Assembly: GCA_036939355.1 (NCBI GenBank)
Contig: JALLAP010000333.1
Span: 1-15,248, forward strand
Direction of reading: 5' to 3'
DNA: 15,248 bases
Origin: Thalassiosira profunda
Lineage: Eukaryota; Bacillariophyta; Thalassiosirophyceae; Thalassiosirales; Thalassiosiraceae
The notes under the pieces were generated by a model. The model saw only the letters and a list, made by a program, of their open reading frames with translations. It ran no database searches and was not told the DNA's origin. How positions within the stretch are numbered: position 1 is the first letter of the stretch; every line of letters begins with the position of its first letter. A program made the position numbers and the translations under genes. Shown piece by piece: positions 1-7,991 of the stretch.

Positions 1-966
1 CGCCCGTCGGGTCCGTGCCCTCCATCAACGGCAGCACGTCCCGCACCAAATGCAGTAGCACCGCGTCCTTCTCGGCACTCCGGCAGGTAATGAAGCCCAT
101 CCGCAGCTCCTCGCTCACTTGCACCTCGGAATCCAACCGCACCACGGTCGGATCGTGCATCATCCCCGTCCTCGTGAATTCCACCAGGGCCTTGGGCATC
201 GTCGCGGAAAACAACATCGTCTGCCGGTGTTCCGGCATCGTGTTGCAAATCTGCCTTAACTGCAGGGCGAATCCCATCTCGAACAATCGATCGGCCTCGT
301 CGAACACGGCCATCTCGCACTGCCTCAAGTGAAAGTCGGGTATCTCGCTCAAATGGTGGGCGAGGCGGCCGGGCGTCGCCACAATCACGTCGGGGCGCGA
401 CGACAGGAGGGCGAACTGCTTCTCCATCGATTCGCCGCCGTTGATGCCCACGAACTTGAAGCCGTAATTCTGGATGCAGTAGTGGCCGAGGGTGCGGAGC
501 ACCTTGAGCGTTTGCACGGACAATTCGCGGGTGGGGGAGAGGACGACGGCGAACGCAGAAGAGTGGGCGGCGCCGGAGGAGGCGGCGGACCCGGACTCGC
601 CCCGGGCGGCGACGAGGCGCTCGAGGACTGGGGCGAGGAACGCCACCGTCTTCCCGCCTGCGCAGAAGTACATATTGTGAGCAGAGGAAGATACACATCA
701 ATACTTGCAAAAAAGTAGACACATGAAGTGCACATCATACAGACAACCCGCAAGAACTCACTCCCCGTCCGCGCCATGACGACGGCGTCGCTCCCCGTCA
801 GCAAAATCGGCAGGCTCTTGCGCTGGACCGGCGTGGGGGTGCGGTACCCGAGCTTCTTGATGCCGCCGAAGACGGGCGGGGAGAGGTTGAGGGATTGGAA
901 GCCCCCGCCGGAGCCGGAGCCAGCGCCGCCGCCGCCGCCACCGGGGTTGGATTTGGCGGAGGCCAT
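1..966 (-). CDS. DBP10: DEAD-box ATP-dependent RNA helicase, DBP10/DDX54 type (5' part)
   Basis: Two exons, 966-762 and 657-1, give 287 residues before the window edge cuts the gene. The split codon (A|GC) rebuilds Ser69 of Walker A, GSGKT at 68-72. Other helicase motifs follow: Q motif around 40-52 (YRTPTPVQ), PTREL 110-114, GG 142-143, TPGR 163-166, DEAD 188-191 in the string [12 protein letters not shown], and SAT 219-221. That string and the N-terminal [12 protein letters not shown] are typical of the Dbp10/DDX54 family, nucleolar helicases of 60S ribosomal subunit assembly. The start at 966 is the ATG just before a Gly-rich leader. A Ser/Ala/Gly-rich insert sits between Walker A and PTREL (about 88-103). 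The second RecA domain and C-terminal region lie outside the window. The gene is divergent from the fluoride exporter gene. Confidence 0.92.
658..761 (-). other. Intron in the DBP10-like gene
   Basis: 104-bp GT-AG intron in minus-strand orientation. The donor is GTGAGT at 761 and the acceptor CTGCGCAG ends at 658. Reading through it destroys the Walker A motif; removing it gives ARTGSGKT. Phase 1. Confidence 0.93.
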
Positions 967-1236
967 GATCGATGCGCGGCCGCCCCTGAAGACGCTGGCG
1001 TGGGCGAGAGGGCAGCCCTGGGTGGAGGAGTGTATGGCGCCCTCCGCGGATGAGGTGCGGAGGATGGATCCGCCCGTCCGTCGGAGTGGTCGGAGGCAGG
1101 CGAATTTGAGTGGTCGACAGTCGACAGTCGAAGAGCGTGAATCCGCCCGTCCCTCACACCTCACACGACATCTCCGCGCAGGCGTCCCACCCGCTCCTCT
1201 TCCGGCGGCCCCGATGGACGTCCCCGCCCGGGCACG
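967..1236. promoter_or_regulatory. Divergent intergenic region between DBP10-like and FEX genes
   Basis: 270 bp between two outward-facing start codons, so it must hold both 5' UTRs and promoters. I see no convincing TATA box. At 1113-1132 the 7-mer GTCGACA occurs twice in tandem followed by GTCGAA, forming overlapping GTCGAC palindromes. A short upstream ORF lies at the FEX end. Confidence 0.5.
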
Positions 1237-1240
1237 ATGA
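1214..1240 (+). other. Short upstream ORF whose stop overlaps the FEX start (ATGA)
   Basis: ATG at 1214 opens an 8-codon reading frame ending in TGA at 1238-1240, overlapping the exporter start codon at 1237-1239 as ATGA. If the transcript begins upstream of 1214, ribosomes translating this peptide would stop exactly on the main start, an arrangement compatible with re-initiation. No transcript start is known from sequence, so its use is inference. Confidence 0.35.
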
Positions 1241-2568
1241 ATGGTAACGCCGTCGAGGCGGAGGCGGCGCCTGTCAGTGTACTCTCGGCCGCGTCGGCGT
1301 CCAAGGACGGCGATATCTGGGACGAGCAGTGCACCGACGAGGGTGCGGCTGCTCTGCCGCAGCATGCACCATTTGCAGAGCTTGCCTCTGTTGCAAAAAA
1401 CACAGGCGAGGAGGACGAGCGATGGGTTGCCAATCTGACAACCCACGCGTGCAGAAACTGGCGCTGGCTCCACCTCTTCTACCTCTCCCTCCTCTCCACC
1501 CTCGGGGTGACGGTGCGCGCATTCACCGGCCGGTTCTTCGGGGGCGACTGCGAGGCCGACGCGGAAGACCACCCGATCGACGATTGGCTGTGGCCGCTGT
1601 CGCACCGAATCTGCGTCACGGCGAGCGGGCAGACGAGGCAGCACGGCGGCGCCCTGTTCATTGATTTGCCGGCGAACATGCTGGGAAGCTTCATAATGGG
1701 TTTCATGACGGGGCACCGCGCGGGGGAATGGCCGTCCCTGCCGTTCTTGAGCCACGACCACCCCCTCCAGGGACACGAGGGGTTGCACGTCGGCATTCGG
1801 ACGGCCGTGTGCGGCTGTCTGACGACCTTCTCCTCGTGGAATGCGCAAATGGTGTTGATGATGGACGGCACCGCCAACCCTTTTCTGGGCCCGCAGGTGG
1901 TGGCCGCCCTCTTTGGGTACATCCTGGGATTGCAGGTCGCATTAGTGAGCTACCGCGCGGGACGGACATTGTCGGCGTGGTGCCACCTCCGTAGGAATCC
2001 CCACTTGTTCTTCTCTGATAGAAGCAAGGTCGTCATGCGACGGCGGTGCCACCACGAGCACTGGTGGTGGATTGCTCCCGTAGCGGTGTCGGTCCTCATT
2101 GGCACGATATTTGCATTGTACGTGTGCGGAGATGTGGTGTGGGGAATATCGTACTACCGCGAACTGTGGATAGCATGCCTCGTGGCACCGGTGGGCACGA
2201 TCTTTCGATGGAAGCTGTCGACGCTCAATGGCAAAATCACCTACCGAAACCTGACCTGGTTTCCGTGCGGGACGTTTCTCGCCAACCTTTCGGGGAGCAT
2301 CGTCGCTGCCGGACTTCTGGCATGGGCAGTCATCGCCGAGGAGAACGAGGTGGGTGGCTACTGGAAGGTGCCGGGATTGAAGGCGCTGTCGCTCGGCGTG
2401 GCCGGGAGTCTGTCGACGGTGTCGACCTTCGTGAAGGAGTGCGTGGACATTTGCGAGAAGCATCCGACGTTCGACAAGAAAGTGTTTCTCTACTCGCACG
2501 GAACGATGCTGATTTGCTGCTTCGTAGGCCTAATGGTGTACAGTCCGATCGTTCGGAATGGGCTATGA
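1237..2568 (+). CDS. FEX: Two-domain fluoride exporter (FEX/CrcB/Fluc family)
   Basis: 443 residues in one exon. Two homologous CrcB-type membrane domains are joined by a linking helix, the layout of eukaryotic FEX proteins that export fluoride through the plasma membrane. Domain 1 has helices near 78-98, 139-159, 187-206 and 215-240; a linking helix is near 277-297; domain 2 has helices near 309-327, 342-366, 380-399 and 416-437. The signature GCLTTFSSW (193-201) in domain 1 corresponds to GSLSTVSTF (390-398) in domain 2, and the conserved pore-region Asn appears as PANMLGS (N147) and LANLSGS (N350). The first 70 residues are soluble and low complexity. The start is the ATG at 1237; the only nearby upstream ATG belongs to a short out-of-frame ORF. 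Fluoride specificity is inferred from family. Confidence 0.9.
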   Translation: MNGNAVEAEAAPVSVLSAASASKDGDIWDEQCTDEGAAALPQHAPFAELASVAKNTGEEDERWVANLTTHACRNWRWLHLFYLSLLSTLGVTVRAFTGRFFGGDCEADAEDHPIDDWLWPLSHRICVTASGQTRQHGGALFIDLPANMLGSFIMGFMTGHRAGEWPSLPFLSHDHPLQGHEGLHVGIRTAVCGCLTTFSSWNAQMVLMMDGTANPFLGPQVVAALFGYILGLQVALVSYRAGRTLSAWCHLRRNPHLFFSDRSKVVMRRRCHHEHWWWIAPVAVSVLIGTIFALYVCGDVVWGISYYRELWIACLVAPVGTIFRWKLSTLNGKITYRNLTWFPCGTFLANLSGSIVAAGLLAWAVIAEENEVGGYWKVPGLKALSLGVAGSLSTVSTFVKECVDICEKHPTFDKKVFLYSHGTMLICCFVGLMVYSPIVRNGL

Positions 2569-2671
2569 ATGAAAGAGAGGCCCGTGTAAATAATAATGTA
2601 CAAAGCAACGCTAGAAACAAAGGCAGAAGCATTAGTGGCTTCATGATAGTACGTGCAATCGGCCACTCTGT
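2569..2671. other. Convergent 3' spacer between FEX and DRC10-like genes
   Basis: 103 bp separate two convergent stop codons. The segment is more AT-rich than the flanking genes (for example TAAATAATAATG near 2587) and probably contains both polyadenylation regions; the 3' ends may overlap. Confidence 0.5.
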
Positions 2672-3541
2672 TCATTTCTTCTTTCCCTTCTTCTTTCCCT
2701 TTCCCTTCTTTTTCTTCGACCTCATCTTGGCAATTGTAGCCCTCTCTTTGAGCCCGCGCCACAGCTTTTGGAGAGAAGTCGCTCCATCATCGAGCAACTT
2801 GTTGGCCTTCTCGTTCAACTCGCGGACCAACCGCAACTGTTCCTCCTCTTCCATCTTCGCCGCATTGTCCAAATCAACCCGTGCGAAATGCTCTTCCAAC
2901 GTCTCGCGACGCTTTGTTTGCTCCTCATTTTGAGATCGCACCGACTCGATTTCTGCCTGCCTTGCAGCCATGGCGGTCTCGTGCTCGTTCGTCAGCGTCT
3001 GAGTATGCGTCCTGAGCGACGAAATCTGCTCGCTCAGGGTAGATTTTTCCTCGTCGTAGCGGCGCCTCTGCTCGTCGTACTGCTTCGAGAGGGCCGCCGT
3101 CTTGTCTTCCAAGGCCTTTCGCTCCTCCTCAAACGCATTGCGCTGCGATTCGAGCTCTGCTAGCTCGCTCGTCTCCGTCGAGGCTTGCCTCTCGAGTAAC
3201 GCCTTGCTCTTGCCTTCGAACACTCTTTTGAGCGCATCGCGCTCGCTCTCGAGCTCGTCGCGCCTCTCCTGCCTCTCCTCGCGCATGTCACGAAGCTTCG
3301 CCTCGAGCTTGACGAGGTCGTCGTTCTTGGTGCTCTCTTCCACGCCGAATCGGCAAACGTCGGATCGCAGCGACGCGGATTCTTCGGCGGTGAGGCGCAA
3401 CGTGTCCGTCACCTCGGCTTTCAGCGCCTCTAGCCCGATCGATACGTCCGCCCCATCTTCCGAGACGGCCTTCAGCGACTGGATGGCGCCGTCCAAGACG
3501 CCTCCCACCCTATCAGCGTACACTGCGTTGACTTGATTCAT
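2672..3541 (-). CDS. Coiled-coil IQ-motif protein, DRC10/IQCD-like (nexin-dynein regulatory complex candidate)
   Basis: 289 residues from the ATG at 3541; the open frame extends about 60 bp upstream but only to a TTG. Most of the protein (about 35-250) is charged, heptad-like coiled coil rich in Glu, Arg and Lys. An IQ-type motif, TSLQKLWRGLKER, lies at 255-267, followed by an almost pure Lys/Gly tail (272-289, KKKKGKGKKKGKKK). Coiled coil, then a single IQ motif, then a Lys/Gly tail is how DRC10/IQCD, and to some extent DRC9/IQCG, end; these are axonemal nexin-dynein regulatory complex subunits. IQ motifs bind calmodulin-like proteins. The protein is shorter than animal DRC10. If the organism is a centric diatom, the product would serve the sperm flagellum. 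A generic coiled-coil protein remains possible. Confidence 0.6.
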   Translation of the reverse strand: MNQVNAVYADRVGGVLDGAIQSLKAVSEDGADVSIGLEALKAEVTDTLRLTAEESASLRSDVCRFGVEESTKNDDLVKLEAKLRDMREERQERRDELESERDALKRVFEGKSKALLERQASTETSELAELESQRNAFEEERKALEDKTAALSKQYDEQRRRYDEEKSTLSEQISSLRTHTQTLTNEHETAMAARQAEIESVRSQNEEQTKRRETLEEHFARVDLDNAAKMEEEEQLRLVRELNEKANKLLDDGATSLQKLWRGLKERATIAKMRSKKKKGKGKKKGKKK

Positions 3542-3666
3542 TGTATCGTACGGCAGACGGCTTACCAGCAAGCGAAGAGGCTGAGGGCGCGAGAAATGCA
3601 AGCAAATTAAAAAATCAAGTCACTTTGAAAGTTTCATTTTCAATTTTTCCAAAAAAAACTTCCACC

Positions 3667-3746
3667 CAAGACAGATGATGTGCACAAGACTGCACAAGAC
3701 CTGCAAGACGTGCACACTGTGCTCAAGCAAGACGTGCGCCCAAGAC
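3667..3746 (+). repeat. Cluster of six CAAGAC motifs
   Basis: CAAGAC occurs at 3667, 3685, 3695, 3704, 3728 and 3741. Two of the copies lie in an exact 10-bp tandem, TGCACAAGAC at 3681-3700, and GACGTGC follows two others. All six are on the same strand within 80 bp of a divergent promoter. It could be a transcription factor site cluster or a decayed microsatellite. Confidence 0.6.
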
Positions 3747-3818
3747 CATGACCTCCCGTAGCAGCCCAACCACCCTCGGCGGCCCTCCCCATCGATGAAC
3801 TGAGCGCCCGACAAACCG

Positions 3819-4015
3819 CCATCGAAGCTGTCGTGGACGGGTGCTCGCAGCGGCGCGTTACATCCCCGCCGCTCGCTGCGCAAAATCGGCCACAGCAACG
3901 CTGCCCTCAATTGCAACAGTCCATCATCGTCCATCGGTGAACCCATCGAAGGCGGACGGGTGCTGTGTGCTGTAGCGGCGCAGCAAAACCCCGCCGCTCG
4001 CCGCAAAATCGGCCA
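3819..4015 (+). repeat. Imperfect direct repeat, two copies of about 74 bp
   Basis: Copy 1 is about 3819-3892 and copy 2 about 3943-4015, spaced about 124 bp. Shared blocks in the same order are CCATCGAAG, GGACGGGTGCT, CCCCGCCGCTCGC and CGCAAAATCGGCCA; between the second and third the copies differ. This looks like an old local duplication in the promoter/5' UTR of the ARM gene. Confidence 0.65.
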
Positions 4016-4087
4016 TCTGCAACCACGGAAAGACCTGCAACGCCACCCCTCTCGTTCGACGATTGATTGCAACGTCCATCAGCAACC

Positions 4088-6481
4088 ATGGCTGACCTCA
4101 ACCGGGCGGGCATGGTCCAATCGCCGGAGCAAATTCGGGACAAGCGTCGCTCCCGCGGCTTCTGCGACACGTGCCGCATTGAGGCCGAGCCAGTGCAGTG
4201 CTACGAAATCAAGAAGCGCATGCTCGGCCGCGAGCGCGTCCCGTTGACCCGGCCGGGGCGGGTGTTCAACGGCACCTGCCTCGTGTGCCACCCCGACCGC
4301 GATCCGGACGGGGGGAGGCACCAGCGGAGGAACCGGCCCAGCAATCACCAGCACCAGCATCGCCATCCGCACCGGGGGTCTCAGCCGGATCGCTACCCGC
4401 AGCATTCGCAGGGGCAGGATGAACGGTTCCACCCTGTTCCTATCAATAGCACCGGGGTCCCCATGCCGCAATACATTGACAGCGGGGAGGCCTTCCGCGG
4501 CGACGATTGGGTTCGGGGGAGCTCCCTGCCCAGCCTAGGGGTGGGACAACAGATGATGGAACGCCGTCCCGACCGCCAGGGCGGCGTTCGCGATCTGGCG
4601 ACATCTTTGCCCGCCGAGTTTCAGCAGCAAGCTAGCATGGGGCATTTGCAACAGGGTCTGGAAGAGGAGTATTACAGGGACGAGCAAAGGAATTACAGAG
4701 GTGATCGAGCGAATGGCGAATACGTCGAGACGACCGAGACGAACATATTTGGCGAACCCGTCACAGTGAGAAGGAGGGCGAATCCCCATCGGAGCAGAAG
4801 GAGGAGCCAGGAAGCCCCCGGCTCTCCCGATGGCCGGAATGGGGCACGAAGCCCGCAAAACCATCCCACCAATCGAAGGTACGGTGGGCTTGGAACCAGT
4901 CCTCCGGGGTCGCCCCAACAACGTTCGCCTGGGTACCTCAGTAACCCAGCGCCCCAACAGCGTTCGCCTGGGCATCCCAGTCCGCGATATCCAAACGAAG
5001 AGAAGGTGGAAGAGCAGGCCCCGGATGACAACTTTGACTATCCCGTGCAAGCGCCAGAAGAGGAAAGGCGCCCAGGGCCGCGGCATGATAGGCCACAGGA
5101 TGGATACCAAAACGGCCGTGGCAGTCCGCGTGCAGACTTCGGCCGTCATCCCCATCCTTACCACCAAGATTCGGGGAGACGGCAACACGAGGAGATTCCA
5201 ACCGTCCCCGAACTAAGCGAGGAGAACGGAAACAGTGGCGCTGCAACTGCAGGGAGTCGCGAGCAATCGACCAGCGAAGCCACGGACGATGAAAGCCTGG
5301 ACGCGCTCGCTGCCGTCGTGGCAAGGCACTGCGCCAGGAAGGTGGAGAAACAGGAGTCCATCCCCTTCGTCCCAGGCAGGACATTGCACTCTTATGGCGA
5401 GCTGACGCTTCAGCCTATGGACGACGACATGACGGCGCTCACCCTCGACTCAGGCTTGCGAACAACGTCGGCCACCCTTCCCTCTGGCCAGCCGAGCCAG
5501 CGGACGCAGCTGAGCGCCATCAGCGAGGCGCCGAGCAACGCCTCGACAGGGCCGCAGCGCTCCCTTGCCAGCCACGAAATAAAGGAGCCGGCCCCCGCCT
5601 TTGACATGGAGGCCCACCTCGAGTCGACGGCGCCCGAGCTTGCGACGTTGCGCGAGTTTGTGGGGAATTTCACTGCCATTGGCGACGATTTGATGGCAAT
5701 CGAAACGATCACGCAAGCGCTAATTCACGACAACGCCACCTCCATGTCGCAGGAGCTAGCGCTTTTCTGCCTAACGACGCTGTGGGTGCTGGCGCGGAAG
5801 TGCGACGAGAACAAGCGGACGATCCTTCTTGAGGGCGTGACCTTCGATGCCATTATCGAGGCGATGCAGATCTACCGGGAGTTGTCAGTGGAGATCCAGA
5901 CGCGGGCCTGCGGTGTTCTGTGGAGTCTGAGTATGGATCCCAAGGACCGGAAGCACGTTGCCCAAGGCGGTGGCTGCGACGCCATCCTCAACGCCATGCT
6001 GGCCTACGCAGACAACGACGAGTTGCAGGTGATGGCGATGGGCGCCCTGAAAGTGATATCGTTTGACAACATCGGCAAGTCCACGCTGCGCTCGCGCGGA
6101 GCACGGATCAACGTCGTTGACGTCATGCGCAGGCACGGCAGCAATCCCACGATACAGTCAGAGGGATGCGTCATCATCGGCAACCTCGCCGTGGACGAAA
6201 CAAACCACTTCGTGGCCCCGGTGAGCGAGGGTGAGGTCGATGTCGTGGTCAGCAGTATCTTGGCCCACCCCGAATCGCTCGAGGTTCACGAGGCGGCATG
6301 CTTCACCTTAATGAGCCTGGCGTCCTCGGCGGCCAACGTTCAGCTGATCCGTCGCAACGGCACTTCTCGGCTGGCCCTCGAGCTGGCCTTCCAGAAATAT
6401 CCCGACGAGCTGGGGGCGGGCATACTGACCTTGCTTGGGAGATTGGGATTCGGCTCGTCTTCGGAAGAGCAGAGAGGCTGA
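4088..6481 (+). CDS. ARM-repeat protein with N-terminal CxxC...CxxC module and disordered middle
   Basis: 797 residues in one exon; the ATG at 4088 in an AACCATGG context is chosen over an upstream TTG in the same frame. Residues 20-68 hold a compact Cys module: C26-x2-C29-x8-C38, then PLT (52-54) and C64-x2-C67-H68, probably zinc binding. I recall similar N-terminal modules in diatom proteins but cannot name a family. Residues 70-400 are low complexity, rich in Pro, Gln, Arg, Ser and His, with a 13-residue repeat. From about 516 to 790 there are helical repeats with armadillo character: ACGVLWSLS, MGALKVIS, GCVIIGNLA and ACFTLMSLA each have the ARM helix-3 look. Such solenoids bind proteins; the partner is unknown. 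The SGF29-like gene converges on its 3' end. Confidence 0.75.
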   Translation: MADLNRAGMVQSPEQIRDKRRSRGFCDTCRIEAEPVQCYEIKKRMLGRERVPLTRPGRVFNGTCLVCHPDRDPDGGRHQRRNRPSNHQHQHRHPHRGSQPDRYPQHSQGQDERFHPVPINSTGVPMPQYIDSGEAFRGDDWVRGSSLPSLGVGQQMMERRPDRQGGVRDLATSLPAEFQQQASMGHLQQGLEEEYYRDEQRNYRGDRANGEYVETTETNIFGEPVTVRRRANPHRSRRRSQEAPGSPDGRNGARSPQNHPTNRRYGGLGTSPPGSPQQRSPGYLSNPAPQQRSPGHPSPRYPNEEKVEEQAPDDNFDYPVQAPEEERRPGPRHDRPQDGYQNGRGSPRADFGRHPHPYHQDSGRRQHEEIPTVPELSEENGNSGAATAGSREQSTSEATDDESLDALAAVVARHCARKVEKQESIPFVPGRTLHSYGELTLQPMDDDMTALTLDSGLRTTSATLPSGQPSQRTQLSAISEAPSNASTGPQRSLASHEIKEPAPAFDMEAHLESTAPELATLREFVGNFTAIGDDLMAIETITQALIHDNATSMSQELALFCLTTLWVLARKCDENKRTILLEGVTFDAIIEAMQIYRELSVEIQTRACGVLWSLSMDPKDRKHVAQGGGCDAILNAMLAYADNDELQVMAMGALKVISFDNIGKSTLRSRGARINVVDVMRRHGSNPTIQSEGCVIIGNLAVDETNHFVAPVSEGEVDVVVSSILAHPESLEVHEAACFTLMSLASSAANVQLIRRNGTSRLALELAFQKYPDELGAGILTLLGRLGFGSSSEEQRG
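4911..4988 (+). repeat. 39-bp tandem repeat inside the ARM-protein gene
   Basis: Two 39-bp units starting at 4911 and 4950 share CGCCCCAACA and CGTTCGCCTGGG. They encode 13-residue units containing PQQRSPG. The repeat preserves frame and lies in the disordered region. Confidence 0.7.
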
Positions 6482-6759
6482 GCAGAAGTAGATAGAGTGT
6501 AAGAGTAGGGAGAGTAGTTTAGTGCACATGCCACATCTCATGACTTGTTTGTATCGGCAGCTGCAATGAGAATGAGCAATACTAAAGAATATCTCTTTCG
6601 CATCATCTTATGCGCTAGCTCTGTGGTCTCTGAGCTGTCCCCAGTCTGGATGGCAGTTCTCTCCCCCAAAATTCCCCTCCTCTCGCATCGCTTCACCAAA
6701 CATTATATGCACAACCCCCCTCCATTTCAGTGTTCGTGTGTTGCACTCCAAATTTTGCC
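6482..6759. other. Convergent 3' spacer between ARM and SGF29-like genes
   Basis: 278 bp between two convergent stop codons. AT-rich patches (ACTAAAGAATATC near 6582 and CATTATATGC near 6701) could carry 3'-end signals. No gene or RNA structure recognised. Confidence 0.5.
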
Positions 6760-7689
6760 TCAAACAGTTGTGCTCGGAGCCGTCAGGTCGACATCGTCCT
6801 CGTCCTCGTAAAAGTACTGTTGCGGCAACGGGATGACGTACCGACTGGGCACCCTCCGGTGCGGCGTCTTCCCACTCTCCTGATCCTCGTCGTCCTCGAA
6901 CTTCAGTATCACCTCCTTCACCCGCGGCTTGTGCGCGTTGCCCACGCCCCCGCTCCCCTCCTCCGCGGACGTCCCCGACGTCCACGTCGGCTGCTTGGAG
7001 ACGATGGCGCGGTAGAAGCTGGTCGTTTCCGGGAAGATGGCCATGACGTTGGCCCCCTTCTCGAGGAACCCCTCCGTGCCGCTGCTGAGGCGAATGACGT
7101 GATTCCACGGGAGGCGGATAAGCTTGGAGGTGTCGTCCTCGTCCTGCACATCGTAGGTTTCACTGTCGGGGTAGAACCTCAGCACATACGCCAAGATCCA
7201 GCTCCCGTTCTCGTCGGTGCGCGTCACCTTGGCGGCCACCTGGTCGCCCTGGTTGGCGGCGAACTTGCGCCGCTTCCACTTGCGCCTCGAGGGGGAAAGG
7301 GCCGATCCGTCGAACGGAATGGAGGAGCGGACGTAGTCGGCGAGGAGCTGGTCGGCCGCCGCGGAGAGGAGCTTCATGTTCCCTCCCCCACTTCCGACGC
7401 TGTCGGTGGAGGGCGCCGGGCGAGGGTCGTCGTTCCCCCCCGTCTCCAGCCGCGCCAGAAATCCCCCGATGGCCTCCTCTTCGTTCACATTGGCCGTCTC
7501 GAAGTGCTGCGCCACGGCCACGCCCAACTCGCTGGGCGGGGCCTCGGCGCTGATGGGGATGCCGTAGTGGCCGATGTACGCGAGCTGGGTGGAGGAGGAG
7601 AGGGTGCGGAAATCGACCGACACGCCGCGGGGGTAGCGCTGGGAGTACTTGCGAGTGTTCTTCCCCGTCTTGGCCTTGGTGGCGCTCAT
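6760..7689 (-). CDS. SGF29: SGF29-like tandem-Tudor protein with SAP30-like Sin3-binding N-terminus
   Basis: 309 residues in one exon from the ATG at 7689; the frame runs further upstream but has no ATG there. Residues about 148-292 match the SGF29 C-terminal tandem Tudor: GDQVAAKV (148-155), WILAYVLRFYPDSETYDV (164-181), VQDEDD, LPWNHVIRL, IFPETTSFYRA (218-228), LKFEDDED and RRVPSRYVIPLP. In SGF29 these pockets bind H3K4me2/3 and recruit SAGA acetyltransferase; FPETTSFY corresponds to the conserved P-x-T-T-x-F-Y segment. Residues about 25-82 are different: VDFRTL, HYGIPI, ELGVAVAQHFE, VNEEEAIGGFLARL. This resembles the SAP30 domain that binds the Sin3 corepressor. Typical SGF29 has a coiled coil there. 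A basic patch RRKWKRRK (134-141) may be a nuclear signal. Divergent from the large chromatin gene. Confidence 0.85.
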   Translation of the reverse strand: MSATKAKTGKNTRKYSQRYPRGVSVDFRTLSSSTQLAYIGHYGIPISAEAPPSELGVAVAQHFETANVNEEEAIGGFLARLETGGNDDPRPAPSTDSVGSGGGNMKLLSAAADQLLADYVRSSIPFDGSALSPSRRKWKRRKFAANQGDQVAAKVTRTDENGSWILAYVLRFYPDSETYDVQDEDDTSKLIRLPWNHVIRLSSGTEGFLEKGANVMAIFPETTSFYRAIVSKQPTWTSGTSAEEGSGGVGNAHKPRVKEVILKFEDDEDQESGKTPHRRVPSRYVIPLPQQYFYEDEDDVDLTAPSTTV

Positions 7690-7991
7690 GGTGGGCGTCA
7701 AGAGGTCGGTGGATAGGAGGGCGGGGCGCCGGGCGGGCGCGGATTTTTGTGCGCGTCTTTGCAAGCGGAAGAAGTGCCTATGTAGCGTACTACGTAAGTA
7801 GGTAGCGGTCCCATTTGACAGAGACCTGGTGGGATGTCGTTTGAGCAAGTCTACTGAGGAATCAGTACAACTCTCGTAGAAGTTTTGGATTTGCAGCGAC
7901 AGGATTTCTCTCGAAAAGGCGGCGGTTGCGATTTTCACCTTCACCTCACAAATTCACGTCCAGCGCATTGCCAGCATTGCACCCCCCGAAC
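7690..7991. promoter_or_regulatory. Divergent promoter region shared by the SGF29-like and large chromatin-reader genes
   Basis: 302 bp between two outward-facing ATGs. It must hold both 5' UTRs and start sites. GTACTACGTAAGTAGG around 7788-7803 contains the palindrome TACGTA with partly symmetric arms. No TATA box is evident. Confidence 0.5.

Larger units (their letters stand above)
3542..4087. promoter_or_regulatory. Divergent intergenic region with internal repeats, between DRC10-like and ARM genes
   Basis: 546 bp between two outward-facing start codons; no credible coding region was seen. It holds an AT-rich patch (3600-3660, with a run of eight A), a CAAGAC cluster and a partly duplicated block, both listed separately. 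The ARM gene start has a good AACCATGG context. Confidence 0.55.

Noticed and set aside
385..1848. Long minus-strand open frame of 487 codons
   Set aside because: It chains antisense of the fluoride exporter, the DBP10 first exon and its intron in one frame. Only the stretch from 966 to 762 is coding; the rest is a GC-rich shadow.
3542..3601. Longer N-terminus for the DRC10-like protein
   Set aside because: The frame is open but would need a TTG start; the first ATG is at 3541.
3667..4015. CRISPR-like array
   Set aside because: Motifs are 6-10 bp at irregular spacing and the larger repeat has only two diverged copies, in a eukaryotic promoter.
7690..7944. Longer N-terminus for the SGF29-like protein
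   Set aside because: The upstream frame has no ATG (it begins at GTG) and the residues look like translated promoter. The ATG at 7689 leads directly into the conserved region.
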